Part shown: piece by piece, positions 43,100 to 52,446 of the stretch
How positions within the stretch are numbered: position 1 is the stretch's first letter
How the letters are laid out: each line of letters begins with the position of its first letter
From: Oribacterium sp. WCC10
Lineage (GTDB): Bacteria > Bacillota > Clostridia > Lachnospirales > Lachnospiraceae
Assembly: GCF_900113415.1 (NCBI RefSeq)
Contig: NZ_FOPH01000002.1
Location: 124,001 to 188,000 of the forward strand
Length of the DNA stretch: 64,000 nt
Direction: 5' to 3'
Position numbers and translations under genes: made by a program
The notes under the pieces: model-generated
The model's input: the letters and a program-made list of their open reading frames with translations, nothing else
Told to the model about the DNA's origin: nothing
The model's database searches: none

Positions 43100-44206
43100 A
43101 TGGGAATGGAGATAGAGAATCCCCAGTCATTTTTGGACGAGGCTAAGAAGGCCGTTGCTGAGTATCAGGATGTGGTTGCACAGCTTTCAAAGATGAAAGA
43201 TATGGAGAAGACTACAGCATCAGCATTGGACAAAGCCCGTAAGGAAATTCAGGATAAGATTGAGAAAACCCTGAAGCAGCGAAGTGATGATCTGACAGCC
43301 ACATATGACAAGCAGATCAGTCAGGTGGAAGTGAGGCTGAAAAAGAAACAGGCTGAAAGGGATAAAGCAAAGAAAGAGGGGGTAAAGGGCCGCATAAAGA
43401 ATGAAACAGAACCGAGACGTATAGAAAACAAGGAACTCAGAAGACAGATAGCGGCAGTTATGAAAAAGGACAATGCTCCTGCGTTTTACAGCACGGATGT
43501 GTTCTATACGCTGTTTCATCCGTCGGGGCTTGGTGAGCTTATGACATTTCTTATGGTCTTTATCATTATTTTTGCATTACTTCCTTTTGGGGTGTATTTC
43601 CTGATACCTGACCATAAATTCTGGTATTTGTTTGTAATCTATCTGGTGGATATACTCATCTTTGGCGGAATCTATGTTTGCATCATGAATATCTCCGGAA
43701 GACATGCTGATGCGATACGTCAGGGGCGCGATATTAAAAACCGGATAAAGACCAACAGGAAGATCATCAGTAAAATGGAAAAAACCATCAGAAAAGATTC
43801 TTCTGAGGCTGGTTACAATCTCGAGGCTTTTGATGATGAAATTGCCAAGATGCAGCAGGAGAGAAGTGACATAATAAGCCAGAAGCAGAGCGCACAGAAT
43901 ACATTTGATACAGTTACAAGGAATATCATCATTGATGAGATTGAGACTGCTTCAAAGCCGAGGATTGATGAACTGTCACAGGCCTTCACGAGTGCGATGA
44001 ATCAGAGATCCGGACTTGAGACCAGGGAAAGAGAACTGGCATTGAATCTTACAAAGACTTATGAACAGTATCTTGGTAAGGCGCATATGAATGCTGAAGA
44101 TATAGACAGGATAAAGGCTCTTATGGCAAATCAGGAGGCATCTTCGGTTATTGATGCGGTTACCAGGCTCGATCATCCTTCACAGGATACCACGGCAGCC
44201 GGATAA
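43100..44206 (+). CDS. Coiled-coil membrane protein, function unknown
   Basis: A 368-residue protein with a long charged N-terminal coiled coil (about residues 10-125), two hydrophobic helices at about 149-172 (LMTFLMVFIIIFALLPFGVY) and 177-199 (YLFVIYLVDILIFGGIYVC), and a second coiled-coil half (about 210-345). Both coiled coils should be in the cytosol with a hairpin in the membrane. Not recognised as a known family. ATG 43100 follows AGGAGGCG; the in-frame second ATG at 43106 is also possible. Closed by a strong terminator. Confidence 0.68.
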   Translation: MGMEIENPQSFLDEAKKAVAEYQDVVAQLSKMKDMEKTTASALDKARKEIQDKIEKTLKQRSDDLTATYDKQISQVEVRLKKKQAERDKAKKEGVKGRIKNETEPRRIENKELRRQIAAVMKKDNAPAFYSTDVFYTLFHPSGLGELMTFLMVFIIIFALLPFGVYFLIPDHKFWYLFVIYLVDILIFGGIYVCIMNISGRHADAIRQGRDIKNRIKTNRKIISKMEKTIRKDSSEAGYNLEAFDDEIAKMQQERSDIISQKQSAQNTFDTVTRNIIIDEIETASKPRIDELSQAFTSAMNQRSGLETRERELALNLTKTYEQYLGKAHMNAEDIDRIKALMANQEASSVIDAVTRLDHPSQDTTAAG

Positions 44207-44223
44207 AAAATATATATAAAGTA

Positions 44224-44291
44224 AGAAGGGACTATTGTGCCTGAATAAGATTTCGGTCTTATTCAGATACGATGGTCCCTTCTTTTTGAGG
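44224..44291 (+). terminator. Long intrinsic terminator after the coiled-coil gene
   Basis: A stem of about 27 positions (44224-44254 with 44256-44283, core AGAAGGGAC/GTCCCTTCT and CTGAATAAGA/TCTTATTCAG) around a TTTCGG loop, then TTTTTG. Confidence 0.92.
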
Positions 44292-44373
44292 AGGTGAGTT
44301 CTGCGGAAAAAGCCTCTGTATGATGTAAGAGCTGAGAAAAGTCTTGTGGTGTAGAAAAAACTGATCAGAATGT

Positions 44374-44400
44374 AATAAAAAAGCGGCCACGAAGGGCCGC
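44374..44400 (-). terminator. Intrinsic terminator of the yhaN-like gene (minus strand)
   Basis: GCGGCC (44383-44388) pairs with GGCCGC (44395-44400); read on the minus strand the stem is followed by TTTTTTATT, 10 nt after the stop of the SMC-like gene. Confidence 0.9.
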
Positions 44401-44408
44401 AAATAGTA

Positions 44409-46331
44409 TTACTTAAGCTCTATAAAGTTGAATTTGTCATTGGCTTCTTTGAGAATACGTTTCTCACGTGTATGACAAGTGAAAAGGAGTACCTGACCCT
44501 TATGGATGTTCATGATGAAGTGAAGCGCGGAACTCAATCGCTGCTCGTCGTACATGGCAAATGAATCATCAAAGATGAGTGGCAAACGGTCTTTTTCAAC
44601 AGTACCGTCAAAATTGGCTTTGTTATTTTGCATGAGGCGGGAAGCGGCAAGGCGAAGTGCCAGATAAATCTGATCCATGGTACCACTTGAAACATCCTCT
44701 ATAGGAACCAGTTTAGTCGGTGTATTCATAAAGATATCAAGATTCTGATCTATCCACATAGAGTCATATACGCCGCCTGTTATGCCGGAAATGAGATCTC
44801 CAGCTTCCTTGTTCAGATAATGCCCGAAACTCATCTTAATGCTGTTTTCGAGCTCAGTCATCGTTTCATATGCAAGATTGATGGCGTCGATTTCTTCTGT
44901 GATGGAGTCATTCTCACTTATAGTGCGCTTCAGCATTTCTGCACGGTTTTTGACATTGATCAGATGCTGGAGTTTGCCTTCGAGCTCCGTCTGCTTTTCG
45001 TTCTGCTTTTGGAGCTCAACGTCATATTTTCTTTCGTTGTCGTTGAGCCCCTGTATCTTGCGGGTCAATGCATCTAGCTGCTCTCTGTTGCCGTCAAGCT
45101 CTCTGTTGACCTTTTGAAGTTCGTCCATATGAGTTCTGAAGCTGTTCACGGCCGTTTCACTTATGTCTGAAGAACCGATATGCCTTGTGAGAAGATCTGT
45201 AAGGTCTTTAGTGGATTCTGCAAGTTTCTTTCTACAGGAAATGTTATTGTGAATAAACAGGCATCCAAGCATAAAACACAACACTGTCAGGAAAGTGAAT
45301 GCGGCAACCGGCATGGTTGCTCCCAGAACAGAATTTTTTACAAACCCGGTGATTACGGGGAACTTTTCCGGGACGAGATTGAGTTTTGCGGCAAATGCAG
45401 GAGATCCTGCTGCGGCAAACAGTATATCAAGGATCAGAGACAGCAAAGCACCGGTGAAAAGAACTGCCGGGAGAAGGAGCTTCTTTGGGTTTTTCTGCTG
45501 TGTGGATTCTTCCAGATAAACATCATAAAGATGATTTACGGAATCCAGAGTGTTCAGAATCTCTTCTTCGTCATTAAGGCCGGACTGCTGTAATGTGGTT
45601 TCCTGAGCCGCTACTTTCTGGAGAAGTTCCTCTTTTTGGGTCTGAAGGTCTACCTGTTCGGTTCTGGCCTCTGTCCGGAGGTTCTGGTACTTCCTGAGAT
45701 GATTCTCGTACTCCGGTTGCTGGATCTCTCTTTCTATGTTTCTGACCTCACCCACAAGCTGAGCATAAGTCTTTGCTGCATCCGGAACTATCTTTGCTGC
45801 AAGACGATTCTTCTGCTTGTCAAGGAGCATAAGCGCGCTGGAACTGTCCAAAGACATATCGCCCGTTGAATTTAAGTTTCTGATGCAGGATTTCAGCTCG
45901 TTTATCATACCTCTGCTGGTCGCACTTCTGAGCTGTCCTATGGATACGGTGTTTTCAAAGGCTGTTTCGGAAATGCCGTCCAGCATTTCATTGAGCCAGA
46001 GCTCCGGCTCCTTTATATCTTTTCTGTCTGTTTCATTACGTACAGATATTGTATTTTGGTTGAAATCTCTTTGAATGAGATATATCTTTCCTTCATGTTC
46101 TAAGCGGAGATAACCGCTATAGTCATCAGGATATTCCCAGGACTGGTACTTCTTTGAAAGCATTCTCCCGGATCGTCTTCCCAGACCATACAGCATGGCC
46201 TGCAGGAATGAATGGAGAGTGGACTTTCCGGCTTCGTTGTGACCGTATATGATATTCATACCATCACTGAGATGTAAGTCAAAATTGTGAAATTTACCGA
46301 ATCCATCTATATGGATATCAATAAAACGCAT
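44409..46331 (-). CDS. YhaN/SbcC-like AAA ATPase with TM hairpin in its coiled coil
   Basis: A 640-residue ATPase of the SbcC/Rad50 superfamily, YhaN-like. Walker A IIYGHNEAGKSTLHSFL is at residues about 28-44; the coiled-coil middle contains two hydrophobic stretches (LLLPAVLFTGALLSLILDIL at about 283-302 and VAAFTFLTVLCFMLGCLFIH at about 336-355); the C-terminal signature motif SSGTMDQIYLALRLA and Walker B LPLIFDDSFAMYDEQRL complete the head. It is much shorter than Bacillus YhaN (about 960), with reduced coiled coils. It lies 2 nt after the nuclease-like gene, a coupled pair. All ATPase motifs look intact, unlike those of its partner. Confidence 0.83.
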   Translation of the reverse strand: MRFIDIHIDGFGKFHNFDLHLSDGMNIIYGHNEAGKSTLHSFLQAMLYGLGRRSGRMLSKKYQSWEYPDDYSGYLRLEHEGKIYLIQRDFNQNTISVRNETDRKDIKEPELWLNEMLDGISETAFENTVSIGQLRSATSRGMINELKSCIRNLNSTGDMSLDSSSALMLLDKQKNRLAAKIVPDAAKTYAQLVGEVRNIEREIQQPEYENHLRKYQNLRTEARTEQVDLQTQKEELLQKVAAQETTLQQSGLNDEEEILNTLDSVNHLYDVYLEESTQQKNPKKLLLPAVLFTGALLSLILDILFAAAGSPAFAAKLNLVPEKFPVITGFVKNSVLGATMPVAAFTFLTVLCFMLGCLFIHNNISCRKKLAESTKDLTDLLTRHIGSSDISETAVNSFRTHMDELQKVNRELDGNREQLDALTRKIQGLNDNERKYDVELQKQNEKQTELEGKLQHLINVKNRAEMLKRTISENDSITEEIDAINLAYETMTELENSIKMSFGHYLNKEAGDLISGITGGVYDSMWIDQNLDIFMNTPTKLVPIEDVSSGTMDQIYLALRLAASRLMQNNKANFDGTVEKDRLPLIFDDSFAMYDEQRLSSALHFIMNIHKGQVLLFTCHTREKRILKEANDKFNFIELK

Positions 46332-46333
46332 GA

Positions 46334-47413
46334 TTAGTTACCACCCTTCTGTGATTTAAGCAAGGCATTGATTCCGTAGTACAATGCCTTCTTTTCTACA
46401 TAACTCATATCATCCGGATCATCGCGTAAAAGCTTGCGGATATAGAAGCCTATGATGTCGGATGGATGTTCTTTGTAGATTGCTGCAAAATCATATTGTG
46501 GCTCTGAATCATCATGAATGGAAACGATCCTGTATTTGTTCATGAGAGGGGAAAGGCTGAAGTGAACATCGGGATTATGCTTTCCTGTAATCCGTATCAT
46601 ATAAATGTTGTGCTCGCCTTTTGCTTTGATTTCCTTCTCGACATGTGTCACAAGTACTTCGTTTGATGTTTTGTCTGTTACACTGAATTCCAATGGAATG
46701 TAGGAGACTCTTGCCGCATCCATGAATGTCAGACGCTGAACTTTGTGAGTTATTGGGTTGATGTCACCGAAGTAGAATCCGTGAGGACCGGTTTCTGTCA
46801 TGTCCAGCGGTTCAGGTGAACCTGAGTAAATAACTCTTCGTTCAACTATCTCAACCGGTTTATGGAGATATCCCAAAGCTACGTAGTCGAAAGGAAGCTT
46901 TGACAGTGTTTCTACATCAACCGGCATGTGATCATTATCTCCGCCGTGAGCCAAAAGTATATGGATATGGCCGTCGTTTTCCGGTTGGATGGTGTCGATG
47001 ACGGTTTCTCTCAGTTCACGGGAGTGATATGAGAAACCGTATATTTTTGTATTGATATCATCGAAATAAATCTCCTCGGGCTTATCGCTCAGAATCCATG
47101 TAACATTGGCACTCCAATTGAAACTCAACAATGCCGAGTTTGGACTTATGCGGTCATTTGCACCGGAAATAATCACGATATGTGTGGATGGTATGGAGCT
47201 GAAAAGATAGTTAAGTTCCTGAAGATCTTTGTTCATCGGCTGGCGGTGAAAAAGATTTCCGGAAATGAATAAACAGTCCACGCTGAAATCACGACACTTT
47301 TCGATGATTTTTCTAAAAGTTGTCTTGATATCATTCGCACGATCCTTGCCCCATGGCTGATTGGAATCAGGTACCATACCCCAGTTTATATCTGCTGTGT
47401 GTATAAAACGCAT
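46334..47413 (-). CDS. YhaO/SbcD-like metallophosphoesterase with degenerate active site
   Basis: A 359-residue SbcD/Mre11-like protein, coupled to the YhaN-like ATPase. The fold is recognisable (MRFIHTADINWG; VDCLFISGNLFHRQPMNK; HIVIISGANDRIS; FDYVALGYLHKPV), but nearly every metal-ligand motif deviates: DxH is D8-I-N10, GDxxD is G52-N53-L-F-H56, GNHD is GAND (84-87), and GHxH is GYLH. One Asp and the His of AHGGD and of GYLH remain. It may be catalytically inactive or use an altered metal site, acting as a structural subunit. The C-terminal 100 residues form the usual capping/DNA-binding region. Transcribed after asnS from the same strand, behind a strong terminator. Confidence 0.82.
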   Translation of the reverse strand: MRFIHTADINWGMVPDSNQPWGKDRANDIKTTFRKIIEKCRDFSVDCLFISGNLFHRQPMNKDLQELNYLFSSIPSTHIVIISGANDRISPNSALLSFNWSANVTWILSDKPEEIYFDDINTKIYGFSYHSRELRETVIDTIQPENDGHIHILLAHGGDNDHMPVDVETLSKLPFDYVALGYLHKPVEIVERRVIYSGSPEPLDMTETGPHGFYFGDINPITHKVQRLTFMDAARVSYIPLEFSVTDKTSNEVLVTHVEKEIKAKGEHNIYMIRITGKHNPDVHFSLSPLMNKYRIVSIHDDSEPQYDFAAIYKEHPSDIIGFYIRKLLRDDPDDMSYVEKKALYYGINALLKSQKGGN

Positions 47414-47520
47414 TTAATGCTCCTGACAGTGATACATCCGTTTGTACCACGAAAATAAAAAAATATTCTGAGAATATTTTAGCTTAAAAATAATAAATAA
47501 AAAAGTCTTTGTTAAGTAAA

Positions 47521-47582
47521 CATAAAAACAGGGGATGGTTCTCATCGTCACTCTGGAAGAGTGACGATGGGGAACCATCCCC
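47521..47582 (-). terminator. 22-bp hairpin terminator of asnS (minus strand)
   Basis: GGGGATGGTTC (47531-47541) pairs with GAACCATCCCC (47572-47582), and CATCGTCACTC (47543-47553) with GAGTGACGATG (47559-47569), 22 perfect pairs split by a T/GG internal loop. On the minus strand it ends in TGTTTTTATG, 12 nt after the asnS stop. Confidence 0.92.
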
Positions 47583-47594
47583 ATGAAGTATACA

Positions 47595-48983
47595 TCAGAT
47601 ATCGCAGTTTCCGACTGTTCTTGGGAAAGGAAGGACATCACGGATGTTTTGAATACCTGTGATGTACATAACTGCTCTTTCAAAGCCAAGTCCGAATCCG
47701 CCGTGACGGGTTGTTCCGTACTTACGGAGATCAAGATAGAACTTATACTGATCCATCTCCATGCCCATCTCATTCATTCGTGTAACAAGCTTGTCATAAT
47801 CTTCTTCACGCTGTGAACCGCCCATGATTTCTCCGATACCCGGAACGAGACAGTCAACTGCGGCAACAGTCTTTCCGTCAGGATTCTGCTTCATGTAAAA
47901 TGCTTTGATATCCTTTGGATAGTCGGTTACGAATACCGGCTTCTGGAAGTGCTTCTCTGTAAGATAACGCTCATGCTCTGTCTGAAGATCAACGCCCCAT
48001 GATACCTTGTACTCAAATTCGTCGTTGTGCTCCTCAAGAAGCTTGACGGCATCTGTGTAAGTGATACGGGCGAAATCGGAATTCATAACGTGAGTAAGAC
48101 GCTCGATAAGTCCCTTGTCAACAAACTGATTGAAGAATGCCATCTCTTCAGGAGCATTCTCAAGAACATATTTGATGATGAACTTGATCATATCCTCTTC
48201 GCAGGCGATAACATCATCAAGATCTGCAAATGCCATCTCGGGCTCGATCATCCAGAACTCTGCAGCGTGGCGCTGAGTGTTGGAGTTCTCTGCACGGAAA
48301 GTAGGTCCGAAGGTGTAGATGTTTCTGAACGCCTGAGCATATGTCTCACCGTTAAGCTGCCCTGAAACGGTAAGTGAAGTTTTCTTTCCGAAGAAATCCT
48401 GTGAATAATCGATCTGACCATCCACCATCGGAGCTCCATTGATGGGAAGAGTGGTTACCTGGAACATCTCGCCTGCGCCCTCTGCGTCAGAAGATGTGAT
48501 AAGCGGTGTATGAACGTATACAAATCCTCTCTCCTGGAAGAATACGTGAATCGCATAAGCGATGAGAGAACGTACGCGGAATACAGCCTGGAAGGTATTG
48601 GTTCTAGGACGAAGATGTGTCATCGTGCGGAGATACTCAAGTGTATGTCTCTTTTTCTGAAGAGGATAGTCTGGAGTTGTAGCGCCTTCAACAGTAACCT
48701 CTGTAGCCTGAAGCTCGAACGGCTGCTTAGCCTCCGGTGTGGCAACAATTCTGCCCTTCACTATGGCTGCGGCGCCAACGCCAAGCTTGGCAATCTCAGT
48801 GAAATTGTCCATGTCATCGTGGTAAACGACCTGAAGCGGTGTGAAAAAAGTACCATCTGAGATGACAAGGAAACCAAACTGCTTGGAATCACGATTGGAT
48901 CTTACCCAACCGCCTACGGTCACTTCCTTATCATAGAAGGCCTCTTTATTTTTGAATATTTCTCTTAAAGCAGTAACTTCCAT
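47595..48983 (-). CDS. asnS: Asparaginyl-tRNA synthetase
   Basis: A 462-residue class IIb synthetase. The N-terminal OB-fold anticodon domain begins [20 protein letters not shown]; the catalytic core shows [17 protein letters not shown] (motif 1 region), [20 protein letters not shown] (motif 2) and the C-terminal [15 protein letters not shown] (motif 3). The [17 protein letters not shown] segment is characteristic of AsnRS rather than AspRS. It is transcribed leftward from a region containing a 27-bp palindrome and ends at a very stable terminator. Confidence 0.96.
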   Translation of the reverse strand: MEVTALREIFKNKEAFYDKEVTVGGWVRSNRDSKQFGFLVISDGTFFTPLQVVYHDDMDNFTEIAKLGVGAAAIVKGRIVATPEAKQPFELQATEVTVEGATTPDYPLQKKRHTLEYLRTMTHLRPRTNTFQAVFRVRSLIAYAIHVFFQERGFVYVHTPLITSSDAEGAGEMFQVTTLPINGAPMVDGQIDYSQDFFGKKTSLTVSGQLNGETYAQAFRNIYTFGPTFRAENSNTQRHAAEFWMIEPEMAFADLDDVIACEEDMIKFIIKYVLENAPEEMAFFNQFVDKGLIERLTHVMNSDFARITYTDAVKLLEEHNDEFEYKVSWGVDLQTEHERYLTEKHFQKPVFVTDYPKDIKAFYMKQNPDGKTVAAVDCLVPGIGEIMGGSQREEDYDKLVTRMNEMGMEMDQYKFYLDLRKYGTTRHGGFGLGFERAVMYITGIQNIRDVLPFPRTVGNCDI

Positions 48984-49008
48984 AATATTCCCCTGTTCTT
49001 ATTTAAAT

Positions 49009-49035
49009 ATCAATCGAGACCAGGTCTCGATTGAT
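49009..49035. promoter_or_regulatory. 27-bp palindrome in the asnS-glgC intergenic region
   Basis: Two perfect 13-bp arms, ATCAATCGAGACC (49009-49021) and GGTCTCGATTGAT (49023-49035), around a single central base. The short centre makes it a better protein-binding operator than an RNA hairpin. It is 25 bp upstream of asnS. Confidence 0.65.
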
Positions 49036-49214
49036 TAATGATTATACTTTAAACGTTGTGTGTTTTCAATGTTTCTTAACATTGGTTTCGTTGATTTCAG
49101 ATGCATTTTCTTAAAAATCACGAAAAAAAATTAAAACCGACAAATAATTTATCATTTATGGATAAATTAAATTGTGAAAAAGCTTTATTTATGGTTAAAA
49201 TTACCATTTTTGAG

Positions 49215-49243
49215 TTAACAGAGAGGGAATCCGGTGCTATAAT
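49215..49243 (+). promoter_or_regulatory. Sigma-A promoter of glgC-glgD
   Basis: TTAACA (49215-49220), 17-bp spacer ending TGC, TATAAT (49238-49243); the TGn gives an extended -10. An 8-bp inverted repeat AATTTATC/GATAAATT lies about 60 bp upstream (49146-49168). Confidence 0.85.
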
Positions 49244-49293
49244 TAAGAAAGCTTGAAATTTTTTACACTTTTATAACTCTAAGAGGTGATGAC

Positions 49294-50568
49294 GTGATTA
49301 AAAAAGAAATGATCGCCATGCTGCTTGCTGGCGGCCAGGGTTCGCGCCTTGGTGTACTTACAAAGAATGTCGCAAAGCCTGCAGTTTCCTTTGGTGGAAA
49401 GTATTCTATCATTGACTTCCCACTCTCAAACTGCATCAACTCCAGCGTTGACACTGTCGGTGTACTGACACAGTATAAGCCATTACGTCTGAATGCCCAT
49501 ATCGGAATCGGTATTCCATGGGATTTGGACCGTAACAGAGGCGGTGTAACGATTCTTCAGCCGTACGAGTCTCAGACCGGTGCTGACTGGTTTTCGGGTA
49601 CGGCTAATGCTATCTACCAGAACATCGAGTATATCGATAACTACTCTCCGGAATATGTTCTGATTCTTTCAGGCGATCATATTTACAAGATGGATTATGA
49701 GGTTATGCTCGAGTATCACAAGGCTATGAATGCTGATTGTACGATAGCATCCATGCCTGTTCCTATGGAGGAGGCAAGCCGTTTTGGTATCACCGTTACA
49801 GATGAGAATAACCGTATCATAGATTTCCAGGAGAAGCCGAAGGAGCCAAAGTCAAATCTTGCTTCCATGGGTATATATATTTTTTCATGGCCTATCCTGA
49901 GAGAAGCTCTCATCACAAACAAGGATGTTCCGGGAGAGGATTTCGGTAAGCATATCATTCCTTACCTGTTCCAGGGCGGAAAGCGCATCTTCGCTTATGA
50001 GTTTAACGGTTATTGGAAGGATGTAGGAACACTTCAGTCCTACTGGCAGGCAAACATGGAACTTGTAGCCATCATTCCTGAGTTCAATTTGTATGAGGAA
50101 TACTGGAAGATCTACACAGATACAAAGAATCCTGCACCACAGTTTATTTCTGAGAATTCACATGCAGAGAGATGTCTCATAGCGGAGGGCTGTGAGATTC
50201 ACGGTGAAGTTCATAATTCTGTTATCGGCGAAGGTGTTAGAATTGAGTCCGGTGCAGTTATCACAGATTCTGTTATCATGTCAAACGCGGTTATCGAAGC
50301 CGGTACTGTGGTTGATAAGGCAGTTATCGCACAGAACGTTAAGATAGGAAAGAATTGTGAGATTGGTACAGGTGAGTTTGCCGAAAGTGTTTATGATAAG
50401 AGAGTTTACAATGCTGACCTTGTAACAGTTGGAGAGAATTCAGTTATTCCTGACAACGTGAAGGTGGGCAGAAACACCGCTATCTATGGCGTAACAACAG
50501 CAGAGGATTATCCTGACGGATTACTCGCAAGCGGCGGAGCAATCATTAAGGAGGACAGCGAGATATGA
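49294..50568 (+). CDS. glgC: Glucose-1-phosphate adenylyltransferase GlgC
   Basis: A 424-residue ADP-glucose pyrophosphorylase, the committed step of glycogen synthesis. Nucleotidyltransferase signature [20 protein letters not shown] and [29 protein letters not shown] and the IYKMDY catalytic Asp region follow; the C-terminal left-handed beta-helix has hexapeptide repeats ([20 protein letters not shown]). It starts with GTG 49294, which AGAGGTGAT precedes at good spacing. glgD overlaps its stop (ATGA), giving a coupled heteromer as in other Firmicutes. Confidence 0.96.
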   Translation: MIKKEMIAMLLAGGQGSRLGVLTKNVAKPAVSFGGKYSIIDFPLSNCINSSVDTVGVLTQYKPLRLNAHIGIGIPWDLDRNRGGVTILQPYESQTGADWFSGTANAIYQNIEYIDNYSPEYVLILSGDHIYKMDYEVMLEYHKAMNADCTIASMPVPMEEASRFGITVTDENNRIIDFQEKPKEPKSNLASMGIYIFSWPILREALITNKDVPGEDFGKHIIPYLFQGGKRIFAYEFNGYWKDVGTLQSYWQANMELVAIIPEFNLYEEYWKIYTDTKNPAPQFISENSHAERCLIAEGCEIHGEVHNSVIGEGVRIESGAVITDSVIMSNAVIEAGTVVDKAVIAQNVKIGKNCEIGTGEFAESVYDKRVYNADLVTVGENSVIPDNVKVGRNTAIYGVTTAEDYPDGLLASGGAIIKEDSEI

Positions 50569-51686
50569 GAGCGATAGGTATTATTTTAGCAGGTGGTAAC
50601 AACAAGCGTATGAGAGAACTTTCAAATAAGAGAGCCATCTCGGCTATGCCTGTTGCAGGTTCATTCAGAGCTATTGACTTTTCACTTTCCAATATGTCTA
50701 ACTCACATATTCAGAAAGTAGCCGTATTAACACAGTACAATTCAAGATCACTCAATCAGCATCTGTCATCCTCCAAGTGGTGGGATTTCGGACGTAAGCA
50801 GGGCGGTCTTTATGTATATACACCGACTATTACAGCAGAACACAGTGACTGGTTCAGAGGTACTGCAGATGCACTTTATCAGAACCTTGAGTTTCTGAAG
50901 TCATCACATGAGCCGTATGTTATCGTTGCTGCCGGTGATGGAATCTACAAGCTGGATTACAACAAGGTTCTCGAGCATCATATCGAGAAGAAGGCAGATA
51001 TCACAGTGGTTGTTAAGACCATGGAGCCAAACACAGATGTATCAAGATTTGGTTGCGTTAAGCTCAATGATGACGGACGTATCGTTGACTTCGAGGAGAA
51101 GCCTATCGCTACAGATGCCACAACTATTTCCTGCGGAATCTACGTAGTACGCAGACGTCAGCTTATAGAACTTCTTGAGAAGGCACACGAGGAAGATCGT
51201 ACGGATTTTGTTAACGATATTCTTGTTCGTTATAAGAATGTTAAGAGAATCTACGGATACAAGCTTGAGACATACTGGTCTAATATCGCATCTGTGGAGT
51301 CTTACTATAAGACAAATATGGATTTCCTTAAGAGGGATGTGCGTGACTATTTCTTCCGTACATTACCGGGAGTATATACAAAGCTTGAGGACAATCCTCC
51401 TGCAAAGTACAATCCGGATTGTAATGTCCGTCATTCAATACTTGCAAGTGGATGTATCGTAAACGGAACTGTAGAGAATTCGGTTCTGTTCCGTAAAGTA
51501 TATGTAGGAAACAACTGTGTTATCAAGAATTCCATTATCCTCAATGATGTTTACATCGGCGATAACACTGTTATCGAGAACTGTATCGTAGAAAGCCGCG
51601 ATACTATCCGCGCAAACACTACATATATCGGAAGCCCGGATGATATAAAGATTGTAGTTGAAAAGAATGTTAGATATCAGATGTGA
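50565..51686 (+). CDS. glgD: Glucose-1-phosphate adenylyltransferase regulatory subunit GlgD
   Basis: A 373-residue GlgC paralogue. It keeps the fold ([26 protein letters not shown]-like [19 protein letters not shown]) but the G-loop reads GGNNKRM rather than GGQGSRL, typical of the non-catalytic GlgD that modulates GlgC. A beta-helix C-terminus is present ([20 protein letters not shown]). It overlaps glgC by 4 nt. Transcription would run into the structured region before spoVG. Confidence 0.95.
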   Translation: MRAIGIILAGGNNKRMRELSNKRAISAMPVAGSFRAIDFSLSNMSNSHIQKVAVLTQYNSRSLNQHLSSSKWWDFGRKQGGLYVYTPTITAEHSDWFRGTADALYQNLEFLKSSHEPYVIVAAGDGIYKLDYNKVLEHHIEKKADITVVVKTMEPNTDVSRFGCVKLNDDGRIVDFEEKPIATDATTISCGIYVVRRRQLIELLEKAHEEDRTDFVNDILVRYKNVKRIYGYKLETYWSNIASVESYYKTNMDFLKRDVRDYFFRTLPGVYTKLEDNPPAKYNPDCNVRHSILASGCIVNGTVENSVLFRKVYVGNNCVIKNSIILNDVYIGDNTVIENCIVESRDTIRANTTYIGSPDDIKIVVEKNVRYQM

Positions 51687-51688
51687 CT

Positions 51689-51880
51689 TATCCGCGTTTC
51701 GTAGAAATGCGGATACCGCCCGGCCGGAGGGAACACCAGCCCATTAAGATTTGCTCTGCGATGGATGGTGCTACATGACAGGTCTCTTAAGAGGCCTGCC
51801 GCAAGTGTCGAGGCTGGTTTCGGTTGCAGACCGAAATCAAACGAAAATGCCCGCGCGAAGCGCTGTGATATGGCATTTTC
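51689..51880 (+). ncRNA. Highly structured leader between glgD and spoVG
   Basis: Four helices fit this 190-nt G+C-rich stretch: 12 bp with a GTA loop (51689-51700/51704-51715), a long-range pair ACCAGCC/GGCTGGT (51735-51741/51812-51818) enclosing CAGGTCTC/GAGGCCTG (51779-51786/51791-51798), TTTCGGT/ACCGAAA (51818-51824/51830-51836), and a terminator-like GAAAATGCC/GGCATTTTC (51843-51851/51872-51880) followed by TCTTTAT. It resembles an RNA with a ligand-type core plus terminator, but I match no known class. The first helix may simply end the glgD transcript. Confidence 0.55.
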
Positions 51881-51942
51881 TCTTTATAAATCTAAAGACA
51901 TGACCGAAGATGTGACAACCAGTGGTCAGAGAAGGGAGCAGT

Positions 51943-52218
51943 ATGCAGGTAACAGACGTGCGGATTCGTAAGGTGGATAAAGAAGGCAAGATGAAGGCCA
52001 TTGTTTCCATCACTTTCGATAACGAGTTCGTGATTCATGACATTAAGGTAATTGAGGGAGAGAAGGGGCTCTTCATCGCTATGCCGTCAAGAAAGACTGC
52101 TGATGGGGAGTATAGAGACATCGCTCACCCGATCAAGTCATCTACAAGAGATTCTATACAGAGCATCATACTTGATAAATATCAGGCTGAGATGATTTCA
52201 GAGGCTGAAGGATTCTAA
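51943..52218 (+). CDS. spoVG: SpoVG family RNA/DNA-binding regulator
   Basis: A 91-residue SpoVG ([52 protein letters not shown]). In Bacillus it affects septation and sporulation, in other Firmicutes it is an RNA-binding regulator, and it is kept in non-sporulating species. ATG 51943 follows GAAGGGAG; the 51922 start would add seven residues and lacks a site. It opens the conserved spoVG-pth-mfd string and lies behind a structured leader. Confidence 0.95.
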   Translation: MQVTDVRIRKVDKEGKMKAIVSITFDNEFVIHDIKVIEGEKGLFIAMPSRKTADGEYRDIAHPIKSSTRDSIQSIILDKYQAEMISEAEGF

Positions 52219-52277
52219 GCATTGATGCGTGTATAGATAGGGAACAAAGAATTGTATCCCGGCTAAAGATTATTACT

Positions 52278-52309
52278 GGAGTCGCTGTATTTTTGCAGCG
52301 GCTCCTTTT
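52278..52309 (+). terminator. Intrinsic terminator after spoVG
   Basis: GGAGTCGCTG (52278-52287) with CAGCGGCTCC (52296-52305), one G-U, loop TATTTTTG, then TTTTC. Confidence 0.88.
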
Positions 52310-52446
52310 CTGTGGTGAAAGTATCCTCTATGCGATATTGAAAGCCCTTTTTACTTGATTTTATAGGAAGTAAAATATAAAATTCACAAAAGTTGCATGG
52401 AGATTATTGCACTGCAAAGTGTTTACGATATATAGGAGGAGTTATA

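Noticed and set aside
47414-47773. 119-codon minus-strand ORF next to asnS
   Set aside because: It overlaps the asnS 3' end in another frame and runs through the asnS terminator, so it is a chance frame.
48984-49293. T-box or riboswitch before asnS
   Set aside because: The conserved T-box is absent; only a palindrome better suited to a DNA-binding protein is visible.
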